Origin: JAYSFC01 sp041913505
GTDB taxonomy: Bacteria; Pseudomonadota; Gammaproteobacteria; Burkholderiales; Burkholderiaceae_C
Direction of reading: 5' to 3'
Length of the DNA: 48,950 nucleotides
Assembly: GCA_041913505.1 (NCBI GenBank)
Contig: JAYSFC010000008.1
Span: 1 to 48,950 of the forward strand
In this document: positions 43,082 through 48,950 of the stretch, piece by piece
How positions within the stretch are numbered: position 1 is the stretch's first letter
Layout: every line of letters starts with the position of its first letter
The notes under the pieces: model-generated
Databases searched by the model: none
Told to the model about the DNA's origin: nothing
The model's input: only the letters and a program-made list of their open reading frames with translations
Position numbers and translations under genes: made by a program

Positions 43082-43150
43082 GGCTAACCAGTTGCTCGCT
43101 CCGAATCCCGGCGGCAAGCCGCCACTCGCGGCTCAGCTCCAACGTTGAGC
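43082..43150 (+). repeat. attC site of cassette 2
   Basis: 69 bases from GGCTAAC (43082-43088) to GTTGAGC (43144-43150). GGCTAAC is the exact complement of GTTAGCC at the start of the same cassette. A GGCGGC-AA-GCCGCC stem forms the tip, and GTTG/CAAC pair nearer the ends. It begins 1 base after the CDS stop. Sequence class differs from attC1. Confidence 0.75.
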
Positions 43151-43405
43151 GTCCGCTTTTACTCGCATTCACCGGCAGTTCCTGGTCGAGAGCGGAAAAC
43201 TGCCGGTCAAGAGGCCTGGTCTGAAGTTGGAGGACTTCCTGTTGCCTTGCCCGCTGCACGAGCCACCGCGTTCGGGAGTCCGACAGTACGCTTGGGTCCT
43301 TGGTCACGGTGTCGATGAACCGGGCATGGGCCGTGCCGAGCGCTGAGCGCATTCGATGCAGAGGTCGAAGGCGGCGTTGCTCCAGCGCGAGCCGCTTGGC
43401 AATGG
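43151..43405. other. Unassigned segment between the last attC and the ABC permease
   Basis: 255 bases with no gene I can support. On the minus strand a frame stays open after the permease stop (reading LTIAKRLALEQRRLRPLHRM and on) but lacks an ATG and resembles nothing I know, including ABC ATPases. A perfect 10-base inverted repeat (ACCGGCAGTT 43171-43180, AACTGCCGGT 43198-43207) lies near its left end. It may be the stump of a third cassette or of a deleted chromosomal gene. Confidence 0.4.
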
Positions 43406-44206
43406 TCAATGCACCGGCCGGCCCAGCCGTTTGCTCGCCCTGGAGATCGCGTAATTCACGAGGCAGTAAAGCGCCGCCACCACGAGGTACACGGGCACCA
43501 GCGCGTGGTAGTTGGCGATGAGCACCTTGGCGTTCTGCATGAGTTCGCCGTAGGTGACGACGTAGCCGAAGGTGGTGTCCTTGACCACAATGACCAGTTG
43601 CGCGACCAGCGCCGGGACGATGTAGCGAAGGGCCTGGGGGAAGACGACGTGGAAGAAAACCTGGGTGTCGGTCATTCCCAGGCTGCGCGCAGCATCGGTC
43701 TGGCCGCGGGGTACGGCGAGCACGCCCGCGCGGTAGACCTCGGCCACCACGGCGGCGGTGCTCAGGCTGACGGGCAAGGTCAGCATCCAGTAGGTGCTCA
43801 GCTTGATCCCAACCGACGGAAGCACCAGAAAGCACACATAGATGAGCAGCAGCGTCGGCGTGCCACGCAGGAACTCGATGAGCGCGATGCTCGGCCAGCG
43901 CACCAGCCGCAGCTGCGCCAGACGCCCCACCAGCAGCACCAGCCCGAAGGCCAGCGCGATGACGGCGGCCATCGCCGCCGAGGCCAGCGTGCCGAGCAGG
44001 CCTTTGGCGAGGAAGGCCCAGGTCGTCGGCCAGGTGAAGAACTCCCAGAATCGGGCGTCGAGCTGCCCTGCGGAATGGAACCGGACCACGATACCCGCAG
44101 CCAGCAGGAGCAGCACAGCCGCTGCGATCACGCTCACCACCCGCGTGAGCGCCAGGGCCTGGGGGCTTGGATTACCAAACAGAATGTCTTCCAGAGGGCG
44201 GCTCAT
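43406..44206 (-). CDS. Amino-acid ABC transporter permease (HisMQ/GlnP type)
   Basis: The 266-residue product has a membrane-spanning N-terminus, then LIEFLRGTPTLLLIYVCFLV, the family motif, and the coupling loop ARSLGMTDTQVFFHVVFPQA-LRYIVPALVAQ. The start (44206) overlaps the upstream permease stop by ATGA. The protein ends K-R-L-G-R-P-V-H at the edge of the integron remnant, and no ATPase gene follows. Amino-acid specificity is a family inference. Confidence 0.88.
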   Translation of the reverse strand: MSRPLEDILFGNPSPQALALTRVVSVIAAAVLLLLAAGIVVRFHSAGQLDARFWEFFTWPTTWAFLAKGLLGTLASAAMAAVIALAFGLVLLVGRLAQLRLVRWPSIALIEFLRGTPTLLLIYVCFLVLPSVGIKLSTYWMLTLPVSLSTAAVVAEVYRAGVLAVPRGQTDAARSLGMTDTQVFFHVVFPQALRYIVPALVAQLVIVVKDTTFGYVVTYGELMQNAKVLIANYHALVPVYLVVAALYCLVNYAISRASKRLGRPVH

Positions 44207-44865
44207 CGCAGTATCCGCACCTTCTTTTCCAGAGTGGCGCCAGCCCACGCGATGAGCAAGCCCGTCACCACGTACATCGCGGCGGCCACCGCGAAAGCGG
44301 CCATGCCGGCGGCGGAGTCGTTGGCGATCTTGGACACGAGCGCGGTAAGCTCCCGGCCTGGAAACGGCACCTGCGACGCCAGCGAGGTCGACAACATCAG
44401 CGCAATGAGCAGCGAGGTCATCGGCTGCACCACCGCACGCAGCGCCTGCGGCAATACCACCGCAGTGATGACGCGCATCGGCCGCAGCCCCAAGCTGAGT
44501 GCAGCCTCCACCTGGCCGCCGGCGACGGTGTTGATGCCCGCGCGCAGGTAGTCCGCCGTGAACGCGGAACAGACCAGGGTCAATGTCAGGATCACGCTGG
44601 GCTCATAGTCGATCAGGACATTGAGATCGGGCAACGCGAACACGATGAAGATCAACAGCGCCACGCTGGGAATGTTGCGGAAGATCTCGACGTAGAGGGT
44701 CAGGACGAAGCGCAGCGGCGGTAGTGGGAAGAGCCGAAGCACCGCCACCACCGTGCCCAGCAAGAAGCCGGGCACGAACGACATGACAGTGAGCTTCCAT
44801 GTCAGTAAAAGGGCCTGCCCGAAGGCAGGCCCGTAGTCGGCCAGGAGCCTGGAAACCTCGCTCAT
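44203..44865 (-). CDS. Amino-acid ABC transporter permease (HisMQ/GltJK type)
   Basis: The 220-residue product has LTWKLTVMSFVPGFLLGTVV, YVEIFRNIPSVALLIFIVFA and the coupling loop EAALSLGLRPMRVITAVVLP-QALRAVVQPM, typical of the polar amino-acid permeases. Five membrane helices. It lies 3 bases after the receptor gene and overlaps the second permease; the pair would form a heterodimer. Confidence 0.88.
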   Translation of the reverse strand: MSEVSRLLADYGPAFGQALLLTWKLTVMSFVPGFLLGTVVAVLRLFPLPPLRFVLTLYVEIFRNIPSVALLIFIVFALPDLNVLIDYEPSVILTLTLVCSAFTADYLRAGINTVAGGQVEAALSLGLRPMRVITAVVLPQALRAVVQPMTSLLIALMLSTSLASQVPFPGRELTALVSKIANDSAAGMAAFAVAAAMYVVTGLLIAWAGATLEKKVRILR

Positions 44866-44868
44866 CGG

Positions 44869-45771
44869 TCAGGGAAGAGCGGGTGGCGTCGGAACGGCCG
44901 TGCTGCCGGTGCGCTGCCCGATGGAAATCGTCCAGAGCTTGGCCCAGGTGCCATCGGCTTCCAGCTTCTTCAGGAAGGCATTGACGAAGGCCACGCCGTC
45001 GGAGCCCTTGGGCAGCCCAATGCCGTAGGGGTCCTGCGCACCAAAGGAGGCGCCTGCGAGCCGTGCGTCGCCGGTTCCGAGGCTCAGGGCGTTGAGCAGT
45101 AGCGTGTAGTCGGTCACGTAGGCGTCCACGCGCCCCTGGCGCAGGGCGTCAAGGGCTTCCTGGTGCGTCTGGAACTCTTGTACGACCGCCTTGGGCGCGT
45201 ACTGTGCCAGGATCGCGGGCCCCGTGGAGCCCGCCTGTGTGGCGGTCTTCTTGCCGGCCAGATCGTTGTACGACTGAATCGTCTTGTTGCTCGCCTTGAC
45301 CAGCACACCGGCCTGCGAGGTGTAGTAAGGGCCAGCGAACGAGATATTCTCGGCGCGGGCGGGCGTGATGGAGTAGGTGGCGAACACCATGTCCACCTGA
45401 TCGTTGATGAGCACCTGTTCGCGTGTGGACGAGGTCACCTGCGTGAATTGGTACTTGGCCCCGTCGCCCAGGATGTAGCGGGTAATGAGTTGGGCCAGGC
45501 CCGCGTCGAAGCCGCGGATCTTGCCGTCTTTCTCGTTGAGCAGCGAGAAAAGATTCGAGGTTTGCGTGCCACCGAGGCGCAGCGTGCCGGCCTGCTTGAT
45601 CTTGCTGGCCCAGGTGCTTGAGCGAATAGTCGCGGCGTCGGCGACGGGGCCCTGCGCAACCAGTGCGTCAAACGCCGCTGCATTGATGGGCGTGCCCTGT
45701 GCGAAAAGCGACCCACTGGTCACGAGCGCCAGTGCCACCACGGTGGATTTCAGAACGGATTGGATCGACAT
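44869..45771 (-). CDS. Amino-acid ABC transporter periplasmic receptor
   Basis: The 300-residue product has a signal peptide (ending L-F-A-Q, about 25) and the family-3 binding-protein pattern: TLRLGGTQTSNLFSLLNEKD, IRGFDAGLAQLITRYILGDG, VLINDQVDMVFATYSITPAR and NISFAGPYYTSQAGVLVKAS. This suggests a polar amino acid such as glutamate or aspartate, not proved. Start at MSIQSVLK (45771). First gene of a three-gene operon that lacks its ATPase. Confidence 0.9.
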   Translation of the reverse strand: MSIQSVLKSTVVALALVTSGSLFAQGTPINAAAFDALVAQGPVADAATIRSSTWASKIKQAGTLRLGGTQTSNLFSLLNEKDGKIRGFDAGLAQLITRYILGDGAKYQFTQVTSSTREQVLINDQVDMVFATYSITPARAENISFAGPYYTSQAGVLVKASNKTIQSYNDLAGKKTATQAGSTGPAILAQYAPKAVVQEFQTHQEALDALRQGRVDAYVTDYTLLLNALSLGTGDARLAGASFGAQDPYGIGLPKGSDGVAFVNAFLKKLEADGTWAKLWTISIGQRTGSTAVPTPPALP

Positions 45772-45934
45772 GGGGCCCTCTTGAATGGTCTGTGACGTCA
45801 ATGAATATATAGCAGCTATGGAATGCGCGAGCGCCTTGCGGAGCAGCTGTACTCCCGTGGGGAATCTTGGGGTTGGCAGGCTGCGAGGCGGAGGGTTTCT
45901 GCCCGTTGCTGGGCCAGGCCAAGAACCATCAGGC
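45772..45934. other. Intergenic stretch upstream of the ABC operon
   Basis: It should hold the promoter of the minus-strand ABC operon. An AT-rich patch at 45800-45820 (TATATAGCAGCTATGG) is also similar in flavour to the mini-element fragments noted in cobU and cbiB. No clear gene. Confidence 0.3.
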
Positions 45935-45966
45935 AAAAAAACACCCCTGCGAGAGGGGTGCGTTTT
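45935..45966 (-). terminator. Rho-independent terminator downstream of metQ
   Basis: CACCCCT (45942-45948) and AGGGGTG (45954-45960) form a perfect 7-base stem with a 5-base loop. On the minus strand it is followed by a run of seven T. It lies about 100 bases after the metQ stop. A second perfect stem, CCCCACGG/CCGTGGGG (45997-46016), lies between and lacks a T-run. Confidence 0.8.
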
Positions 45967-46063
45967 GGTCGGCTTGCCTTCTGTGGGTCTATGTCCCCCC
46001 ACGGTGTGCCGTGGGGTTGGGAAGAACCGCCGGCAGCGTTTCGGCAGTGCTGGCTGGCCGCGT

Positions 46064-46849
46064 TCAGAACGCGGGAACGACGGCGCCCTTGTACTTGTCC
46101 TGGATGAACTTCTTCACCTCGGGCGTGTGCAGCGCCTGCACCAGCTTGCGGATCACGGGGTCGTTGGCGCGGTCGGCGCGGGCCACCACGATGTTGGTGT
46201 AGGGCGAATCGGCACCCTCGATGAACAGCGCGTCCTTGGTGGGGTTGAGCTTGGCTTCGATTGCGTAGTTGGTGTTGATGAGGGCCAGGTCCACGTCCTC
46301 GAGCGCGCGCGGCAGCAGCGGGGCTTCGAGTTCGCGGAACTTGAGCTTCTTGGGGTTCTTCACCACGTCCAGCGGGGTGGGCGTGAGGCTCTTGGGGTCC
46401 TTGAGCTCGATCAGGCCCTGCTTTGCCAGCAGCAGCAGCGCGCGGCCGCCGTTGGAGGGGTCGTTGGGGATGGCGACCGTGGCGCCGTCCTTCAGCGCGG
46501 ACACGGCCTTGATCTTCTTGGAGTAGGCGCCGAAGGGCTCCACATGTACTTTGCCGTCGGCCACCTGGACCAGGCTGGTCTTGCGGTCCTTGTTGAAGCT
46601 GTCGAGGTAGGGCTGGTGCTGGAAGAAGTTGGCGTCGAGTTGCTTGTCTTCCACGGCCACGTTGGGCTGCACGTAGTCGCTGAACTCCTTGACCTGCAGG
46701 TCTACGCCTTGGGCCTTGAGCTGGGGCTTCACGAAGTTCAGGATTTCGGCATGCGGAACGGCAGTGGCGGCGACCTTCAGCACGTCGGCGGCGTGTGCGG
46801 AAAGGGCCAGCGTGGCGATGGCCAGGGCGGAGAGGGCTTGCTTCAACAT
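46064..46849 (-). CDS. metQ: MetQ/NlpA-family methionine-type receptor
   Basis: The 261-residue product has a signal peptide (ending A-H-A-A-D, about 22) and the NlpA family pattern: VAATAVPHAEILNFVKPQLK, LQVKEFSDYVQPNVAVEDKQ, LDANFFQHQPYLDSFN, and NDPSNGGRALLLLAKQGLI. MetQ proteins bind D/L-methionine for MetNI. There is no lipobox cysteine, so it is soluble here. No metN or metI gene is adjacent, so it is an orphan receptor in this window. Start at MLKQAL (46849), with AGGTG 7 bases upstream; a GTG 9 bases earlier is less likely. Confidence 0.9.
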   Translation of the reverse strand: MLKQALSALAIATLALSAHAADVLKVAATAVPHAEILNFVKPQLKAQGVDLQVKEFSDYVQPNVAVEDKQLDANFFQHQPYLDSFNKDRKTSLVQVADGKVHVEPFGAYSKKIKAVSALKDGATVAIPNDPSNGGRALLLLAKQGLIELKDPKSLTPTPLDVVKNPKKLKFRELEAPLLPRALEDVDLALINTNYAIEAKLNPTKDALFIEGADSPYTNIVVARADRANDPVIRKLVQALHTPEVKKFIQDKYKGAVVPAF

Positions 46850-46929
46850 CAAATGCACCTATGGATGAGCGAAAGGAGCAGAGGGGAGGGAGAACCGCCG
46901 TCCCTCTGCGCTGTGGTGGTGCATAGTTT

Positions 46930-46978
46930 ACGGGTTTACCCGTGGTGCCACGACGTATTTATTTTTATATCGATATAA
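46930..46978. promoter_or_regulatory. Cluster of three palindromes upstream of metQ
   Basis: ACGGGT-TT-ACCCGT (46930-46943), CGTGG-TG-CCACG (46941-46952) and TTATATCGATATAA (46965-46978) follow one another in an AT-rich gap. They are probably operator and promoter elements for metQ; the cognate regulator is not known. Confidence 0.45.
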
Positions 46979-47025
46979 CGCCGTGGTTTTTTATGCGAAT
47001 AAAGCGGAGTGCTTGACGGCGCGCC

Positions 47026-47739
47026 TCAACGCACCACTTCGAGCAGCCGGTCCAGTCCACCTTGGTTGATGGCTACCTTGGCCTGCGAGCGCACAGTGGG
47101 CTTGGCGTGGTAGGCCACGGAGAGGCCGGCAGCGCCCATCATGGGCAAGTCGTTGGCGCCGTCGCCCACGGCGATGGCCTGCTCGGGCCGGATGCCCATG
47201 AGCGACACCATCTCCAGCAGCGTGCGGCGCTTCTCGGCGCCGTCGCAGATATCGCCCCATGGCTGGTCCACCATGCGGCCGGTGAGCTGGCCGTCCTCGA
47301 TTGCGAGCACATTGGAGCGCGTGAAGTCGATACCCAGGTGCGCCTTCACGCGGTCCGAGAAGAAGGTGAAGCCGCCGGAGACGAGCAGCGTCGTGAGGCC
47401 TGCGGCCTTGGCAGCGGCAACGAGTTCCTGGGCGCCAGGGTTGAAGCGCAGGCGCTCGGTGTAGATGGCCTCCATCTGCGCCACCGTGACGCCACGCAGC
47501 AGCGCCACGCGCTGGCGCAGGCTTTCCTTGTAGTCGGTGATGACGCCCTGCATCGCGGCCTCGGTGATGGCGGCCACCTCGGCCTTGCGGCCCACGGCGG
47601 CGGCGATCTCGTCCACGCACTCAATGCTGATGAGCGTGGAGTCCATATCGAAGGCGATGAGCTTGTAGTCCTTCAGCGACATCGGGGGCGTGATGCCCTG
47701 GACGACGAGGCCGGGGGCGAATTCGGTGGCGTGGATCAT
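47026..47739 (-). CDS. serB: Phosphoserine phosphatase
   Basis: Last step of serine synthesis. The 237-residue product has the HAD motif I DMDSTL (about 31-36) with the nucleophile aspartate, ECVDEIA, motif II LLVSGGF, the SGGF-TFFSDRVK loop and motif III VGDGANDLPMMGAAGLSVAY. The C-terminus is AINQGGLDRLLEVVR. No ACT domain, so it is the short form. Start at MIHATEF (47739). Confidence 0.94.
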   Translation of the reverse strand: MIHATEFAPGLVVQGITPPMSLKDYKLIAFDMDSTLISIECVDEIAAAVGRKAEVAAITEAAMQGVITDYKESLRQRVALLRGVTVAQMEAIYTERLRFNPGAQELVAAAKAAGLTTLLVSGGFTFFSDRVKAHLGIDFTRSNVLAIEDGQLTGRMVDQPWGDICDGAEKRRTLLEMVSLMGIRPEQAIAVGDGANDLPMMGAAGLSVAYHAKPTVRSQAKVAINQGGLDRLLEVVR

Positions 47740-47810
47740 GAAAGCAGGGGCGAGCGCGGGTAAATCAAAACCCCCGATAGTAGCCCGCCTTGGGGGCGAG
47801 GCCGCCGTGC

Positions 47811-48488
47811 TCAGCGCGGGCCGGCCTCGCCGGGCGGGGGCAGGTAGAGCCGGTCAGACCAGGTAGCGAGCCATTGCGGTTTGAATGCCACGAAGATGGC
47901 CGCCAGCATGCCGGTGACGAAACCGTCGCCCCAGGCCATGAGCCAGCGCGCGACGAGCGAGAGCTCCTGGTCTACGGCGGGCAGCTGGTGGCCGCTCCAC
48001 TGCGCCAGCGCGCCCGCCACGAACAGGCAGGCCACGGTGCCGAGAAACGCTCGCCCCAGCACGTAGACGAAAGGGCGCGTGCCCGTGTAGTGCCGCACGA
48101 GTGCGCCCAGGCCCAGGGCCAGCGTGGCGGGCACCACGCCCTGCCAGGTCATTGCGCCCAGGGCATGGGCCCCGTCCATCGCGGGCGAGATGGCCCAGGC
48201 GGTGGCGCCCACGCACAGCAGCACCGGAATGGCCAGGGGCCAGCCGAGCATGAGTACCACCAGGCAAGCGCCCGACCACTGCAGCTGCAGCGGCATGCGC
48301 ATGAGCGTGGGCAGGGCCCAGAGCCAGGGCAGCAGGGCGAGTGTGGCCAGCAGCGGGGTCAGCAGGGGCGAGAGCTGTGAAACGGGGCCCGCGGGCGTGC
48401 GCAGATGGCGCGATGCCAGCATGCGCCAGGGCCGCAGCGCCAGCGCCGCGAGCAGGGCCAGGACGCAGAGAGCGGCTTCCCAGGGCAT
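47811..48488 (-). CDS. Energy-coupling-factor-type membrane protein (COG3235-like)
   Basis: The 225-residue product has six or so hydrophobic helices and ends WGDGFVTGMLAAIFVAFKPQ-WL-A-T-W. This end pattern matches predicted CbiM-like 'energy-coupling factor ABC transporter permease' proteins of betaproteobacteria; I recognise it from memory. Substrate unknown (a metal such as cobalt or nickel is only a guess). It follows mfd by 13 bases on the same strand. Confidence 0.6.
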   Translation of the reverse strand: MPWEAALCVLALLAALALRPWRMLASRHLRTPAGPVSQLSPLLTPLLATLALLPWLWALPTLMRMPLQLQWSGACLVVLMLGWPLAIPVLLCVGATAWAISPAMDGAHALGAMTWQGVVPATLALGLGALVRHYTGTRPFVYVLGRAFLGTVACLFVAGALAQWSGHQLPAVDQELSLVARWLMAWGDGFVTGMLAAIFVAFKPQWLATWSDRLYLPPPGEAGPR

Positions 48489-48501
48489 GGCGCTTTCTTT
48501 G

Positions 48502-48950
48502 CTAGCGCGCCGCCTCGGCCAGCGGCTGGCCCAGGCTGCGCAGCACGTCGCGCACCATTTGCGCGCGGTCCCTGGGCTCGGGTAGTTCGCGCTCGATGCG
48601 CAGCTTCTCGTTGCCCGCGAGCTTGATGTGCTTGTTCTTCTGGATCAGGTGGATGATGGCCATCGGGTCCACGGGGGGCTGGGGCTTGAAGGTGATATGG
48701 ATTACGCCAGGCGCGGCATCCACTTTCACCACACCATAGGGCTGGCTCAGGCACCGCAGGCGATGCACGTCGATCAGTGTCTGTGCCTGCGGCGGCAGCT
48801 TGCCGAAGCGGTCCACGATTTCTTCGAGCAGGGCGTCGATCTGGTCGCTGGTGCGGGCCGTGGCGAGCTTCTTGTAGAACGACAGGCGCAGGTGTACGTC
48901 GCCGCAGTAGTCGTCGGGCAGCAGGGCGGGGGCGTGCAGGTTGATGTCGG
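48502..48950 (-). CDS. mfd: Transcription-repair coupling factor Mfd (C-terminal part, cut by the window end)
   Basis: Only the last ~149 codons are visible. They read DINLHAPALLPDDYCGDVHL, RLSFYKKLATARTSDQIDAL, EEIVDRFGKLPPQAQTLIDV, then C-terminal TRCF-type sequence VHITFKPQPPVDPM and IHLIQKNKHIKLAGN. This is the TRCF C-terminal domain that holds Mfd in its closed form. The rest of the gene lies to the right of the window. Confidence 0.93.
   Translation of the reverse strand, partial: DINLHAPALLPDDYCGDVHLRLSFYKKLATARTSDQIDALLEEIVDRFGKLPPQAQTLIDVHRLRCLSQPYGVVKVDAAPGVIHITFKPQPPVDPMAIIHLIQKNKHIKLAGNEKLRIERELPEPRDRAQMVRDVLRSLGQPLAEAAR

Larger units (their letters stand above)
41681..43150. mobile_element. 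Integron remnant: truncated intI, putative attI, two gene cassettes
   Basis: A compact integron: integrase fragment on the minus strand, a 145-base intervening stretch, then two plus-strand cassettes each ending in attC. Core sites are GTTAGGC (42032-42038), GTTAGCC (42360-42366) and GTTGAGC (43144-43150). The 5' core of each attC agrees with the start of the same cassette (ACCTAAC nearly complements GTTAGGC; GGCTAAC exactly complements GTTAGCC), as the integron recombination rule requires. Cassettes are visibly less GC-rich than the flanking genes. Integrase and right boundary are incomplete, so it is probably immobile without an external IntI. Confidence 0.85.

Noticed and set aside
43074..43835. 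253-codon minus-strand frame over attC2, the unassigned segment and part of the permease
   Set aside because: It overlaps the real permease in another frame and crosses attC2; no family resemblance. Only the segment 43151-43405 is kept, as unassigned.
1..48950. CRISPR array, tRNA, rRNA, prophage or insertion sequence
   Set aside because: No repeat-spacer pattern, tRNA cloverleaf, rRNA segment, phage structural gene or transposase was seen. The integrase fragment is the only recombinase sequence.

Overview
The window is GC-rich DNA from a betaproteobacterium, most likely of the family Comamonadaceae (Acidovorax / Alicycliphilus / Delftia type). This is inferred from gene content and style: zapB-zapA followed by 6S RNA, several Bug-type solute receptors, an NsrR-Ric pair, ArgP-ArgO, an 'energy-coupling-factor permease' next to mfd, and many tightly packed overlapping genes. 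No species name can be read from the sequence itself.

Layout. 1-766 (-): edge-truncated 6S RNA, zapA and a zapB-like gene. 815-13718 (+): a cobalamin riboswitch followed by one long block for vitamin B12 uptake and late B12 synthesis: btuB, cobB/cbiA, cobU, btuF, btuC, btuD, cobO, bluB, cbiB (cobD), cobC, cobQ, cobT. Most junctions overlap by 4 bases. cobS and the alpha-ribazole phosphatase are not in the window. 13749-17995: endonuclease III, then a LysR regulator divergent from an amidase and a Bug receptor. 18193-23091: an aminotransferase, slyX, a DUF6172 gene, the RNA helicase rhlE, an aldo/keto reductase, and DUF2721 and DUF3820 genes. 23187-24468: the divergent nitrosative-stress pair ric/nsrR. 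24495-30532: an import operon of the 2-aminoethylphosphonate type (receptor, ATPase, fused double permease) ending in an FAD oxidoreductase, with a divergent LysR regulator. 30551-34849: a ThDP enzyme / Bug receptor / VOC protein operon facing a GntR regulator. 34853-36469: argP/argO. 36634-41494: the prkA-yeaH-spoVR module.

The accessory part is 41681-43150, a small degraded integron. It has the first 68 codons of an integron integrase on the minus strand, a putative attI region, and two gene cassettes on the plus strand. Each cassette ends in a recognisable attC site whose outer core matches the start of its own cassette. The cassettes encode an 87-residue and a 236-residue orphan protein and look visibly less GC-rich than their surroundings. 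The integron abuts an amino-acid ABC operon (43406-45771) that has a receptor and two permeases but no ATPase gene. After it come an orphan metQ, serB, a membrane protein and the 3' end of mfd, all on the minus strand.

Main points for follow-up are the integron remnant with its two unknown cassette proteins, the unexplained segment beside it, and two AT-richer patches that sit in the same reading frame inside cobU and cbiB and look like copies of one intragenic mini-element.
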